Assembly: GCA_028583415.1 (NCBI GenBank)
Contig: CM053269.1
Coordinates: 43,451,016-43,515,015, forward strand
DNA: 64,000 nt
From: Protea cynaroides
Taxonomy: Eukaryota > Streptophyta > Magnoliopsida > Proteales > Proteaceae
Reading direction: 5' to 3'
Position 1 is the first letter of the stretch. The number at the start of each line of letters is the position of its first letter. The notes beneath the pieces were generated by a model. The model searched no databases and was not told the origin of the DNA. It saw only the letters and a list, made by a program, of their open reading frames with translations. Both the position numbers and the translations under genes were made by a program. Shown piece by piece: positions 1 to 11,100 of the stretch.

Positions 1-100
1 CTATGGGCCTCATTTATCATGTGAAGCTGGACTGGCTGGGATTCTGTCCCAGGTCTCTGCTGTGGCACAACATATTTTACCAGCTCATGACAATCCAGGT

Positions 101-216
101 CTAAATTAAATTTAGATTACTTGTATATCTTTGATGTTATGTGAAGTTGAACTGGCTGGGAAATTCTCAAGATGAGCCTAAATTAAATTTAGATTACTTG
201 TATATCCTTGATGTTA
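101..216. repeat. Tandem duplication, period 77 bp
   Basis: A segment of about 39 bp beginning CTAAATTAAATTTAGATTAC at 101 recurs at 178 with one visible mismatch. A second shared phrase (GTGAAG..GACTGGCTGGG) lies at about 20-40 and 141-160. I see no gene in the first 1.2 kb. Confidence 0.8.
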
Positions 217-334
217 AATGGTCACTAGTGAGAACAGTGTCGCATGCACTTGCACACACACATGCACAAGTTTTCTTGCCCGCCGTGTATAGTCAGTTGC
301 TAAACTTGTGGAAACAGAAAATAAATCCTCGCAT

Positions 335-455
335 GTCATTAATGTTGGTATGAGGAAATCCAGTGGTTGTAGTTTATTGTGCGCACATACCGATTTATTA
401 GTATACGTCTACAGTGGATGACAACCACTGGATTTTTCTCATGCCAGCATGAGGG
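335..455. repeat. Small inverted-repeat element, dispersed copy 1
   Basis: The arms CCAGTGGTTGT (360-370) and ACAACCACTGG (421-431) form a hairpin with extended imperfect arms (GGTATGAGG... / ...CTCATGCC). A related single-arm copy lies at about 4655-4745, with the same GTGCGCAC, ACTACAACCAC and CATGCCAACATGAGGG phrases, so this is a dispersed MITE-like family. No target duplication could be established. Confidence 0.55.
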
Positions 456-1240
456 AGATGAGAGGATTTGAATATGTGGAAACAATATCTTTTGAAATTT
501 TTAATTACTTATCTTTTCTCATGCAACATTATTGAAAATGAAAAAAAATAAAAAAATTGTTTCGACTCTGTGTCCCTAGGAACACATAGATTCCTCCTCC
601 TCCCCCTTCCTCTAAGAGTAGAATCAAAATAAATTTTTTTTTGAATTGGTTCAGGATTTCTGGTTATTGAAAAGTTAATCGAATCACCATGAAATCGATG
701 GCGTAAGGAAGCAGATGCACCTGTTTTCTCAATGAGTTTGATTCGTTCAATTGACTGCCCACTTTGGCATCACCGGAGCCGGCTGATGGAACTTATGCAA
801 ACAATGAAGACAGTGGTGGATGCGGGAGATTCATGCGGTAGAGCTCAAAGCCAGGAAAAGTGATGGGAGATGAAGAAGAGGGTTCAATCCTCTCTTATCA
901 TTGGAGGGATTCCAGTTGTGTGATCTAACAATTGGAGTTCATTTGGTGTGCATAATAATATATTATTATGTACGTTGGATAAACTCTAGTTGTTGGATCA
1001 CGGCAAAAGAAAATTGACGATATGAGAGGATCTTTTCCTGTGACCTTAGCATGAAAAAGGAGATGAGTGGGGAAAAGTTCCTCTCTTGTTGTCTAGTCCT
1101 TCTCCAGCTGTGATTCAATCGCTAAAGTTCACTTGATCTGTAGACTGATATATTGATATACATATTAATCATAAATTGATATATTGATATACACATTGAA
1201 TGAACTCAAATGATTTGGATTAAGACTTGAATCCTATTCA

Positions 1241-1470
1241 AATCCTCTCCTCCCAGAGGTTTGGGAGGAGGGGCGGTACCCCCGTTGGATGGTCGACACC
1301 TGGGGCTTGGGTGAATCCGAGCCCTCCATCTGAGCCAACAAGCCAACCTCTCCATCTGAGTTGACACCCCCTTGTCGGCTTGACTTGTCAGTTCTGATTC
1401 ACCGAGCCCTAGGTGTCAACCATCTAACCCGGTTGCCACCCCTACTCCCGAACCTCTAGGAGGAGAGGAT
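1241..1470. repeat. Fold-back repeat A (MITE-like)
   Basis: The left arm begins AATCCTCTCCTCCCAGAGGT at 1241. It is matched in inverted orientation by the right arm ending CCTCTAGGAGGAGAGGAT at 1470. The arms are about 70-80 bp and imperfect, with a GC-rich interior unlike the AT-rich flanks. It is the first of three adjacent related fold-backs. Confidence 0.65.
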
Positions 1471-1548
1471 GTGGATCCGAACGGAATCCATCTAAAGAGG
1501 ATCCAGATTCAAAGGAAAATGAAACGGATCCACATCCTGAGGATCCGA

Positions 1549-1750
1549 ATCATCTCCTCCCTGAAGTAGACGCCCCTGTCGGATGGCCGACACGTGGCTC
1601 TGGGGAAAATCTGAGCCCCACGTACCAGTCGACACCCCTTGTTGGCTTGGCTTGTCGGCTCAGAAGTGGGGTTCAGATTTTTCCAAAAGTCACGTGTCGG
1701 CCATCCAACGGGGGCGTCTCCCTCCTCCCTAAAGTACAGGAAAGAGATGA
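1549..1750. repeat. Fold-back repeat B with a CACGTG in each arm
   Basis: The left arm at about 1549-1622 (GACGCCCC, GGATGGCCGACACGTGGC) pairs with the right arm at about 1660-1750 (CACGTGTCGGCCATCC, GGGGCGTC). Each arm carries a perfect G-box, CACGTG, at 1591-1596 and 1691-1696. Sequence is shared with copies A and C. Confidence 0.65.
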
Positions 1751-1754
1751 TTTG

Positions 1755-1985
1755 AATCCACATCCTTTCCTCCCAGAGGTTCAGGAGGAGGGAGGATGTC
1801 CCATTGGATGGCCGAAACATGGGGTTCGATTGAATTCGAGTCAATACCCCCTATTGGCTTAGTTTATGAAGGATTCGGATTAATCAAAGCCCCATGCGTC
1901 AATCATTCAACAGAATGTGTCCCCTGCCTCCCGTATCTCTTTATATCTGAGTGGAGTGGATTTGAATCCAAGTGAAACGATTATA
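1755..1985. repeat. Fold-back repeat C
   Basis: The left arm at about 1755-1825 (TTTGAATCCACATCC, GGATGGCCGAAACATGGGG) is matched inversely by the right arm at about 1885-1970, which ends GTGGATTTGAATCC. It is the most diverged of the three copies and lies immediately upstream of the promoter of the gene at 2347. Confidence 0.55.
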
Positions 1986-2014
1986 ATGAAAAAAAGGTTT
2001 GCCACAATAGAGAG

Positions 2015-2024
2015 ACACGTGGCA
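2015..2024 (+). promoter_or_regulatory. G-box / ABRE (ACACGTGGCA)
   Basis: ACACGTGGCA contains the CACGTG G-box and the ACGTGGC abscisic-acid response core bound by plant bZIP factors. It lies about 330 bp upstream of the start codon at 2347 and 260 bp upstream of the TATA box. A regulatory role is inferred from motif and position only. Confidence 0.5.
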
Positions 2025-2282
2025 ACAGTATAGGGGAGAGGAACCGCACCACGACGTGGGGGCTCGAGTTGGGGAGGTTTAAATAATCCAAAGGTGCCCT
2101 GCCCAGACCGACATTTATAGGAATGAGAGCTCGACAAAGAAAGGACACTTGTCCTCACCTGAATGGCTACTAAATATCTTTGAGAGAAAGAAACCCTTCG
2201 TGTCTTGAAACTAGAGCTTTCTGCTATTTTAGGACGACGCCTGTCTCTTTCCCTCTCTTGGATCCTCTTCTTTCTTCCCATC

Positions 2283-2290
2283 TATAAATA
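2283..2290 (+). promoter_or_regulatory. TATA box of the 2347-2986 gene
   Basis: TATAAATA at 2283-2290 lies 57 bp upstream of the ATG at 2347. Transcription would therefore start near 2315, leaving a short 5' leader. It is the best match to the plant TATA consensus in this interval. Confidence 0.6.
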
Positions 2291-2346
2291 GTGGTAGGTA
2301 GATTAATCATGGACTCTTTAATTTTTGAGAGAGAGGGAAAGAGGAA

Positions 2347-2986
2347 ATGAAGGAGATTGATACAGAGACCGGACGGAGTGCTAGGAGTGTGGAAGATGGG
2401 CCGGATGGCATAAAGAAAGATCAAATGATGGAGGAAGTTGAGGAAGGGGGAGTCAGAGAAGGGAAGAACAATACTGAAGAAGAAAAAAAAGGAGGGTTCA
2501 TAGATCATCTCATCTCTACATTACCTGCTAGTTTGGGTGGTCCTTTGAGTCCCAAGTCATCAAGACAGGTTGATGAAGAAGAAGAAGAAGCGAAAGGAGA
2601 AGCAGTTGAATCGATTACTGCCAATGGTGGTGATGGGATTATCAATAATTTCATCTCCAGTTTCTTAAATCCAAGAGTTGAAGCTGGTGGAGGAGAAGCA
2701 GAGACTACTGAAGCAAAAGAAGTGAAAAAAGAAGAGGGTGGAGGGCTCATTAACAATCTTGTGTCTCACTTACCTGTCTCCCTTCCAGGTATCTATCTAT
2801 ATATATTAGGGTTTTTTTTTTTTTTTAATTTTTAATTTCTACATTGTTTGTCCTGTTCTACGAAGTAGTTTTGTTGTACATTGAATGGCTGCTTACTCCG
2901 TTTTTTGTTTTTTAATTTGTTAAGATGATGCAGTTCCTGCAGCTGATGAGGTTGCCATTTTGATTCATTCTATCATCCATGACTAA
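2347..2986 (+). CDS. Two-exon gene, 167-aa acidic protein with repeated G-G-x-I-x-x-L-I-S motif, unknown function
   Basis: Exon 1 is 2347-2788 and exon 2 is 2925-2986. The GT at 2789 (CCAG|GTATCT) joins to the AG at 2924 (TTAAG|ATGATG) and keeps one frame, giving 167 residues. Without splicing the frame runs into an intronic poly-T stretch that encodes F repeats. Residues 1-48 and 74-95 are acidic and probably disordered. A short hydrophobic motif recurs: GGFIDHLISTLPAS (49-62), DGIINNFISSFLN (96-108) and GGLINNLVSHLPVS (132-145). The tail DDAVPAADEVAILIHSIIHD may be a fourth divergent unit. No signal peptide, membrane span or catalytic motif is visible. The sequence resembles small plant-specific proteins with a conserved C-terminal 'DE..ILIHSI' stretch, but I cannot name a family. 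The TATA box and G-box upstream fit an inducible gene. It is probably a functional host gene; the role is unknown. Confidence 0.75.
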
Positions 2987-3414
2987 CTAGGATAAAGCTC
3001 TCCAACTATTGATTCCTTCGTAATTGTTCGGATTCAAAGTCACAAAACAAGTTTTTATATAAACATGGAGTTTTGTCGTTTGATGTACTTTATTTTCTAG
3101 ATGTAACTGATTTCCTTGGCTTGCCATCAAGGTTGTGGTTTGGAAATCTCTAAAATCTCTGAGGGAACCTCTCGTTTGAACCTTGTGTGGAAATGTTTGC
3201 TTCTTCTTCTTTCTGTTTCTACTTTGTAATCAAACAATCGATATTGGATTTGCTTCTTCTTTCTGATTCTAATTTCTAATCAAACAATCGATTACTGGAT
3301 CGGAATCAATAGAGTCCAAGTGTACCTCAACTAAAACCTTAAGCACCCCATCAAACAGAGTGAGTTTGAGATAGTGCTAAATCGGCCCTGAATCTCCTGT
3401 GTCATGAGATCAGC

Positions 3415-3585
3415 TCCTGGCTTGGGTCCGGTGAATCCAAATCCTCTCCTGCGATTGATCCAACGGCTGGAGATCAGTCGGCTCGCCCATCAATACATCT
3501 GTAAGTGGGTTGGCTGAAATCCAGCCCTTAACAGCCCGCAGATGCGAGGAGAGGATTTCTACACCCGGTCCCAACCCCCTGCTTC
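3415..3585. repeat. Fold-back repeat (MITE-like)
   Basis: AATCCTCTCCTGCG (from 3440) is matched inversely by GCGAGGAGAGGATT (3544-3557). The arms extend imperfectly outwards (GGTCCGGTG / ACCCGGTCC). The phrase AATCCTCTCC is shared with fold-back A, so this may be a distant member of the same family. Confidence 0.5.
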
Positions 3586-3680
3586 TAACAGCTAAATGTG
3601 ATTCTAGTTTTATGCTTATACAGGTCCATGTCAGTATTAAAAAAAAATAAAAAAAATCCTCTATCTGGCTGACAAATCGT

Positions 3681-3881
3681 GATGAGGATCTCAATCCCTC
3701 ATAGTAATATCGGTATATGTTCCAATGCATTATGAGCGGTTAGGATCTTCAATGTCGTTTGACAGTCACTACAGAGAATCTTGGGAACGCAATGAGGATC
3801 CCAACTCTTCATAGTGGTATTGACATGTATCCTAATGCAGTATGAGCGGCTAGAATCTTCACTGTTGTCTGACGATCACTA
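3681..3881. repeat. Tandem duplication, period 110 bp, with inverted ends
   Basis: The about 90-bp unit starting GATGAGGATC at 3681 recurs at 3791 (AATGAGGATC) with roughly 15% visible differences. The pair is bracketed by AAATCCTCTA and TAGAGGATTTT, an inverted pair at about 3654 and 3890, suggesting an old small transposon. From 3900 to 4640 I see nothing recognisable. Confidence 0.6.
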
Positions 3882-4654
3882 ATATTATAGAGGATTTTAC
3901 TTCCCATATGAGATGATTTATACACAAAATCAGCATCTTCTCATGGTCTTAACTGTTCTTTCTTGGCTGAATTGCTAATTGTGTTGGGAACCAACATTTT
4001 CCATTTACTCGTGCATATAAAAGGATATCAAGTTAAGAAATAAAATGAAAAAAAAATAAAATAAACAATCCACGAAATATAATTATATTAACAAATTTAA
4101 GGCGAAAAATCTTTCAATGTAAAGGGAAAAACTATAGGCAACTCAGAGAAGAATCCACATAATCAAGAGTACAAATTTGAGGTCATTGGAGAGAATTCAA
4201 AATTAAATCACAAGCACAAATGCAAATTTCTTCCCACATCTGCTGATCAGGTATACCAGCTGAAGTAAGAACATGAGAGATTTTAAAATGGTTTCTAGAA
4301 TAGACCATACACGAGGTAGAAGCTTGGTTGAAATTCTATACTTTTTCTGAATTCCAAAACCTTATCTAGCTTGTCAAGCAAATTATTATCATTCTTCACA
4401 AAACCAAATCATATTTCTTTTTAGGAGAAAGGATAAACGCCTTTATGCTTTTCCAAGTGTTCATTTCTCCACAACCCACTTTAAAAGTAAATTCAAATGT
4501 CAAAATCATCTTTCTATTTTTTGACAAAGTGGATTCACTTTTATATGAGCTCACTTTTCATATAGGTTTCAACTTTAAACATTTCCATAGGATTTCTTTG
4601 GATTCAAATCTTCTCATGTTCTCTTATTGGCATGAGTAAAATCTTATTGTTATT

Positions 4655-4745
4655 TATTTATTGTACGCGTATATTATTACATCGGTACGTGCGCACAGTA
4701 AACTACAACCACATGATTTTTTTCATGCCAACATGAGGGCATAAG
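4655..4745. repeat. Dispersed repeat, copy 2 of the 335-455 element
   Basis: It shares GTGCGCACAGTAAACTACAA (about 4690-4709) and CATGCCAACATGAGGG with the element near 335-455, but only one arm is present. Confidence 0.5.
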
Positions 4746-4818
4746 AGGATTAAAATCCGATTTGATCTAACTTAGATAAATTCTAACCCCCTCCCCTCAA
4801 AAGAAAAAAAAAAAAAAA

Positions 4819-6260
4819 GGGTAAAAGATAGTTACCTCCCCTGTAATTTATCTTATTGACCGTTGACCCCCAAAGGTTTCAAAAAAGACAGTTACCTCCC
4901 CTAAATAACTATTAAAATCCAAATAACCCCAATTTTTAACGGTGTTAAAGTTAATTTTTTTATGGACAACTCTACTCTCAACCTTTTATCCATACTTTAA
5001 ATCTTATTACTGTTAAAAGACCAATATAACCCTTTTATAACCAAATAAAATAAATCCTAATCTCATTTTCTTCTCATTCTCCCTCACGTTCTTTCCGGCG
5101 GAGATGATATGATGGACTCAAATGCAAGCGGAACGATTACAGGCGACCAATGAGGCAAAACTTCTTGATTAAGCACTAGTTTTGATTTCCATGAGTTGGT
5201 ATTCTGATTTGTGTTTAATCATGTTGGATTCTCATTCTTAATATGAAATTCATATTCTAGTTCTCCTTCACTCTTCCCTGTTGACAACCCTCCTGATTCC
5301 TTTGGATATATATATATATAATGGGTGACTTAATTAAAGTACTTATCGAATCAAGAGAGAAGAGTGAGGTGTGAGAGAAAATGGCAGAGGAAAAAAAAAG
5401 GGGTTGGGGATCTCCGAATTTTGGTGAGGAGAAAACCTGTGAGAAATCAGTTACAATATAAAAAGAAGGGGAATAATCGGGGTTTGAAGAGAAAGAGCTA
5501 GGAAAGGGAGGAGAAATGGCATGGTTTTTGATTTCGACATTGAGGGAAGAGCAGAATCTGCCAGGAGAGGAAGTAGGAGAAGAAACCGAAGAAGAATAGG
5601 AGATAAAATGGCCATGGACTAAGAGCGACTGGAATGGGAGAAAGATGAGGGAAGATAGGAGTGAAAATAGGGATTGAAAATCTGGAGAGATTTTAGGAGA
5701 GAAGAAACCGAAGAAGAATAGGAAACGATTGGAATGGGAGAAAGATGAGGGAAGATAGGAGTGAAAATAGGGATTGAAAATCTGGATAGATTTTAGGAGA
5801 GAAGAAACCAAAGAAGAATAGGAGGGAAAATGACCGTCAACTAAGGGCAACTAGAATGGGAGAAAGATGAGGGAAGATAAGAGTGAAAATAGGGATTGAA
5901 AATCTGGAGAGATTTTAGGAGAAATTGCCTCAATATTCAAGGATTTGCAGCGGTGGAGAGCTCCAAAGAAAGAAGGCGATTCAAGGGTTTGAAAACCGAG
6001 AAAAATGAAAAAGAGCAAATGGGGAAGTAGTAACCCTATTAAATAGTAAGGGTAAAATAGGTAGTTCATCTCTCTAAAAAGGTAATTTGATCTTTAAAAA
6101 AATATTGGACTCCCACCGTTACCATCTAATGGAATATTCTTAATGCGTGGGGCTATTTGGATTTTAATAGTTATTTAGGGGAGGTAACTGTCTTTTTTGA
6201 AACCTTTGGAGGTCAACAGTCAATAAAATAAGTTACAGGGGAGGTAAGTGTCTTTTACCC
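4819..6260. mobile_element. Non-autonomous Mutator-like element, 1,442 bp
   Basis: Long terminal inverted repeats of about 113 bp run from 4819 (GGGTAAAAGATAGTTACCTC) and end at 6260 (..TCTTTTACCC). Both sides are flanked by nine A residues (4810-4818, 6261-6269). That fits the 9-bp target duplication of Mutator superfamily elements, though a poly-A target is less diagnostic than a unique 9-mer. The interior has no transposase domain. On the minus strand it carries a long S/F/P-rich open frame (5257-5850) that I do not believe is a gene. The interior also holds tandem repeats at 5578-5900. Confidence 0.8.
5578..5900. repeat. Tandem repeats of 122/100 bp inside the MULE
   Basis: Units carrying GGAATGGGAGAAAGATGAGG start at 5631, 5731 and 5853, giving spacings of 100 and 122 bp. 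The 100-bp unit lacks a 22-bp stretch (AAATGGCCATGG.. type) present in the longer ones. The repeats are purine-rich on the + strand. Confidence 0.75.
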
Positions 6261-6936
6261 AAAAAAAAAAAAATGGTGCTCTCTCTCTCAATTTATTCGG
6301 ATCGGTTGGGTGGAACAGCATATGATTGTAATAATGTTAGCTTGCCAATCCTATTCTCTTCTTTATTTTTGAAATAGAATCTCTATTGGTTTTATGAAAA
6401 CATATAAAAATCTTGTGCGAGTCTCTAGATCTTGTGTAAGAATCACACAGGCGGGAATGAGCATCCAGTAAACTCTGCAGCCACCTCCAGGTGGAATCAA
6501 AGACTGAAATTTATCAGTACATTTCCGTCCAGCTTTGCCTTACACTTGAAATGTAACATGCAGAAAGACCCTGGAATTCAAATTCCATTGGATTACAAAA
6601 TGTACGATCATCTACTCCACAGTCACTTCCATTCCTAACAACAGTCCTGCATGCCAATGCCAATATACTAAAACCCAAAACCAAACAAAGTAATGATGGG
6701 GCAATCTCAGGGAAAAAAGAAGAAGAAGAAGGTAGTGATAAAGCAAGATTTCCTTATGGTCGTAGCAGGAAACTTCTCTACATGCTCCCTGCCGAGACTA
6801 TAACAAAATCTTATCTCAACTAAATGGAATTGAATACATAGATTCTTTCTCTCCAACCAATTTTGTTCAAAATCATGTTTGAAACAATACCTATGCTATG
6901 CATGTTTTTTCTCACCCCCAATGAGTAAACAACCAG

Positions 6937-6988
6937 CCATTGTGCTGACACTTCCCGTCTAAACAGAAGGAAGTGTCAGCACCAATGG
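6937..6988. repeat. Short near-perfect hairpin
   Basis: CCATTGTGCTGACACTTCC (6937-6955) pairs with GGAAGTGTCAGCACCAATGG (6969-6988) around a 13-nt loop, with a single bulge. An outer, weaker pairing (CACCCCCAATG near 6913 with CCTTGGGGTG near 7013) may extend it. It lies in the otherwise featureless spacer 6270-7999, downstream of the phosphatase gene. It could be a tiny MITE or a foldback RNA; no target duplication is visible. Confidence 0.5.
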
Positions 6989-7999
6989 TACAGACATTGT
7001 TGCTGGCACCACCCTTGGGGTGAAAGAAAGATGGTGGGGCGAGGGAAACTCAGATTTCAGTTAGATAATGCAATATAAATGATTGTGTGTGTCAGATTTA
7101 TCTGAAAACAAATCTATGGAAAAAATGCACCCACCTAAATAAGGACATCTCTTTGGGCAATTCAAGTTCGATATCCATCCGTTTCCACCATTCCCGGTTC
7201 TCCCAATCCTTGGACAATTGCGCAACTTTCTCCATTATCGTGAAACTCCTCTTTCTTTTCATTGGGATCTTGATCTTGTTAGATTATAGTTACATTCAAT
7301 TTACTATAACGTGGAAGGGAAGAACCGACAACAATCTAGCTTCTTGGATTAGAGTCCAAACCAGGACATTTTAGGTAATTTTACTAAAATCTACCAACAT
7401 GATCAACATCTTCTTAACCACAGGTTTTGATCTGACAAAAAAAAGAAAAGAAAAAAAAAAGACAACAATCTTCCCTCGCATGGTGAGGCAGCAGATGCCA
7501 TAACATCCCCACCAGGAAGGTTTACTGGCTTGTATTAGCGCATTACAAAGTCTGGTTGATCATATGTGAATAGCCTAACACAGCTATCTTTGCACCACAT
7601 CAATGAATTTTATAAGAAGCTGTACTAATTAACTTAATGGCTAGCGACTAACTGAAATGAAAACACACTAAACATATTCACATTTGATCAACATCAGTTC
7701 AAAACTGGAAATCAAGAACAAAGATCTTTGCACCACATCAATTAAGTCATTGCCTGCCTCACAAAATGGTAGGCATTCTCCTTCCTGTAGTTAAAATTAC
7801 CATGATGGGAAATCCAAAATTAAGCATGGAAACTCAAGTTGTGACTGCAGGCACTGTACAATGTAGCTGTGATCTCAGCCTCAAAGAGTGGACTTGCTAG
7901 AGAAAGGCCTGGCCTTCGCTGAAACTCAAGTTACAAAGTAAGAAAGTGCCAGTACGGAAAAGAACACAAAAAAAATTCCTCTTTCTTGGAAAAAATTAA

Positions 8000-8158
8000 C
8001 TACAGTTCAACTTTGTTTTTCTGTTTATCACCATCCTGCCCGAACAACCACCGTGATAACTGTGTCAACTTACCTACAACAGGTTTGGGCTCCTGAACTA
8101 ACTCTACACCGCAGAGTGAATTGTAGTCATGCTTCAAATGAGGATTAACGATCCTTTC
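8000..8158 (-). CDS. MINPP1: MINPP exon 11 (C-terminus)
   Basis: Residues 447-498 plus TAG (8002-8000). It begins ERIVNPHLKHDYNSLCGVEL and ends DKQKNKVEL. The acceptor is TTGCAG|GAAAGG. The 3' untranslated region lies below 8000; I could not place the polyadenylation site. Confidence 0.92.
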   Translation of the reverse strand, partial: ERIVNPHLKHDYNSLCGVELVQEPKPVVGKLTQLSRWLFGQDGDKQKNKVEL

Positions 8159-11100
8159 CTGCAATTAAAAGAAAATAAGAACAAAAATAAACCGAACAGA
8201 GATAAGACATCAAAACAGGGAGGTTAGATCATGGATAGTACCTTAAAAACATCAAATGGACAGAAATCCTTGTTATCACAACCCTGACCACACAAGATCA
8301 ACAGAAAAGGCCTTGAGATAAATAAAATCATGAAATGGTAAGGTTCACAAGATGGAATAACATGACAATCTCAACTCTCGACTATGGTAAATAAGACATC
8401 AAACTAAAACCAGATGAGCTAAATGACCATAATATGGATTATAGCATAGATATATGCATTAAAAAAATAGTAACTATGGAAATTGCCTAGCAAGTCAGCA
8501 CCTCAGGATAGGTATATCAAGTTGAAGTCCTCAAGTAGCTATCTTTATTATCTTTAACTGGCTTCCTCACCCCATCCCCAACCATTCAGTTTCTTTACCT
8601 ATGCTAAGTCAAGTTCAAATTCTTGCTTGTGAATTGCAACTATCTGTTCGACAACTATCTGATTTGTTTGATTTAAAGGCATTCAAATATTTTTCTTCAC
8701 CTTGCCTCATCCAATAAATTAGCTGTCCCAGTGCAGTTAATGTTGAGCATTTGTTGGTATTGTTGTCAACACCTTAGTTGACATGTCTTGGATCAAGAAA
8801 AACATGTGAAGACATTCAGCACGATGAAGAGCCTATGGAAGAGCCCAAGCAAAGAGGACGAAGAAAGAACAGAGATCAGAGCTGTTTTGTCATACATCAG
8901 GTTCAAGTTCATTTTTGGTATCTGTGCACTGAACCTGAGTTGAAGGTGTAAACATGAACACTGTAGCCCTTCGAGTCACCTTTCATATGCATCAAGAACC
9001 AAGTCAATCCGACATCGAACGACAGAGATATAGGTTTTCCCGAAGTGCGCAGTCAGGAGGACAATGTGGAGGTCGACCTGTAAAGGCAAAAGAGGTTGAA
9101 CAGTTGCTCAAAGTGGTTGACTGGTGAACCTCCTGAGAGAAAATGTTCCACAGGTGAACAAGGCAGTGGTTGATCAGTCCAAGGGGATGATATGGAGGAA
9201 GATAAAGGGGTTGACCTGTTGGGGCAAAAAATGCCCAGAGCATTGTTTTGTATATGCAGCGATTTCATGGGAGTTTTGAATCCTACATACAGAATTTGAA
9301 GAAGCTCAAAACATGAAAGTTGTACAGATCTTTAAGTCCTCTTTCCAACAGGGCAAGAATCATGTCAATCCATTATCGGGGAAGAAAGTTATGGTGTTTT
9401 TTTTTCCGGCGGTGCGCAGTCTTGGGGACGATATGGAGGTTGACCCCCCTGCAGCGGAAATGCTCTGTTTTCAGCCATTAGATGGGCACTTTGTCTAGGC
9501 GTTTTGAGGGAATTTTTGAGGGGCTTTAAAAGGGAAATCCCTTAGATGTTTTGGGTATTCTCTATGAGCTTAAAGAAAAAACTAAGAGAGCAATGGAAGA
9601 GAGAAAAAGGGAGAGTATGTGTCCCACATCCAAGCCCTAGAAGATCAAGAGTTTGAGAAAGAGAATGAAAAGAGAAGGAAGAGGAAGGAATCAATCAGAG
9701 GAGAGCTGACGGTTATCCAGCGGTGTAGGTAACCTATTTGCCAAAGCTCCATTTTATTTTAGGGTTTGACGTATTTGGCCTAAGTGAATACTTGTAAAGT
9801 TGGGCGAGATTTTTACATTGTGAGCTTTATTTGGAGCATTCAATATGAGTCCTTTGTTTGTATCCGTGAGCTCTCATGGGTGCGGATTGAGCCAAAGGTT
9901 GTAGCTCCCTTGTGGTGGGTGCCACATATATTCAGGGGTTGGTGTTTCTTGGTGTGGGTGCTACCTAAACTGAGGATCGGTGCTCCCAACATAATAACTG
10001 TTGAATAGTGTATTGTGCATTATGCCTTTTAAATTCTAGAGGGAAAAGAAAAAGAATGGAGAGAAAAGAGATAGAGAGAAGAAGGAGAGACTGCTGCAAT
10101 TTTGGGAGCCTCAACAATTGTGTTGAGATCCCCTAAACTATCCATTATATATAATATAAAAACTACAACCCTAGAAGGGAAATAAAGGAACCAAGGGACA
10201 AAAAATAAAGAGAGAGGGGAGAGGCTTTACCGCCATCAGGACTAGCGCTAATCCTGATAGTTATGCGATGAATTCTAACACTCCCCCTCAAGCTGGAGCA
10301 TATATATCAACCACGCCCAGCGTGTTACAAATATAACCAATCCTCCCATTCCCTAGAAACTTAGTGAATACATCAGCAAGTTTTTATCCTGTACGAACAT
10401 AGCATGGAGAGATAATCCCTTGCAGAAGCTTTTCACGAACAAAATGACAGTTGACCTCAACATGTTTCGTCCTCTCATTAAACATAAGACTAAAAGCAAT
10501 GTGAATGGCCACTTGGTTATCACACCACAACTGCATAGGAGACTCGTGTGGAAAACCAAGCTCAGCTAACAACTACTTGACCCACATTAACTCACATGTG
10601 ATGTGCCATAGCATGATACTAAAAACTCACCACTGGACTGAGCAACTACAGTCTGCTTCATACTCTTCTAGGACACAAGATTTCCACCAACGAAGGTATA
10701 ATACTTAGTAGTAGACTATCTATCAATAGGAGAACTGACCCAATCAGCATCCGAAAAACCCTCAACATGTCCATGTCCATAATCAAAGTATAGAAGACCA
10801 CGATTTAGAGCTTTCTTGAGATACCATAATACGAATAACAACATCCCAATGAGGCGTCCAAGGAGATGATAGAAACCCACTCACAACACTGACTAAGAAG
10901 GCCACATCTGGTCGAGTCATAGTGAGATAATTCAACTTGCCAATGAGCATCTGATACCTCTCAAGGTCTGTCAGAACATCACCATCAGCTGTAAGTTTTA
11001 TGTTAGGATCCATTGGAGTATTTGGACCCTAACATCTCTATCTCGGAAATAAGATCCAGAACATATCCTTTCCTCGACTGCTATACCTTAACGCCTAAGA

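Noticed and set aside
5257..5850. 197-aa minus-strand open frame in the MULE
   Set aside because: S/F/P-rich translation of purine-rich tandem repeats, with no domain or splice signals; a repeat artefact.
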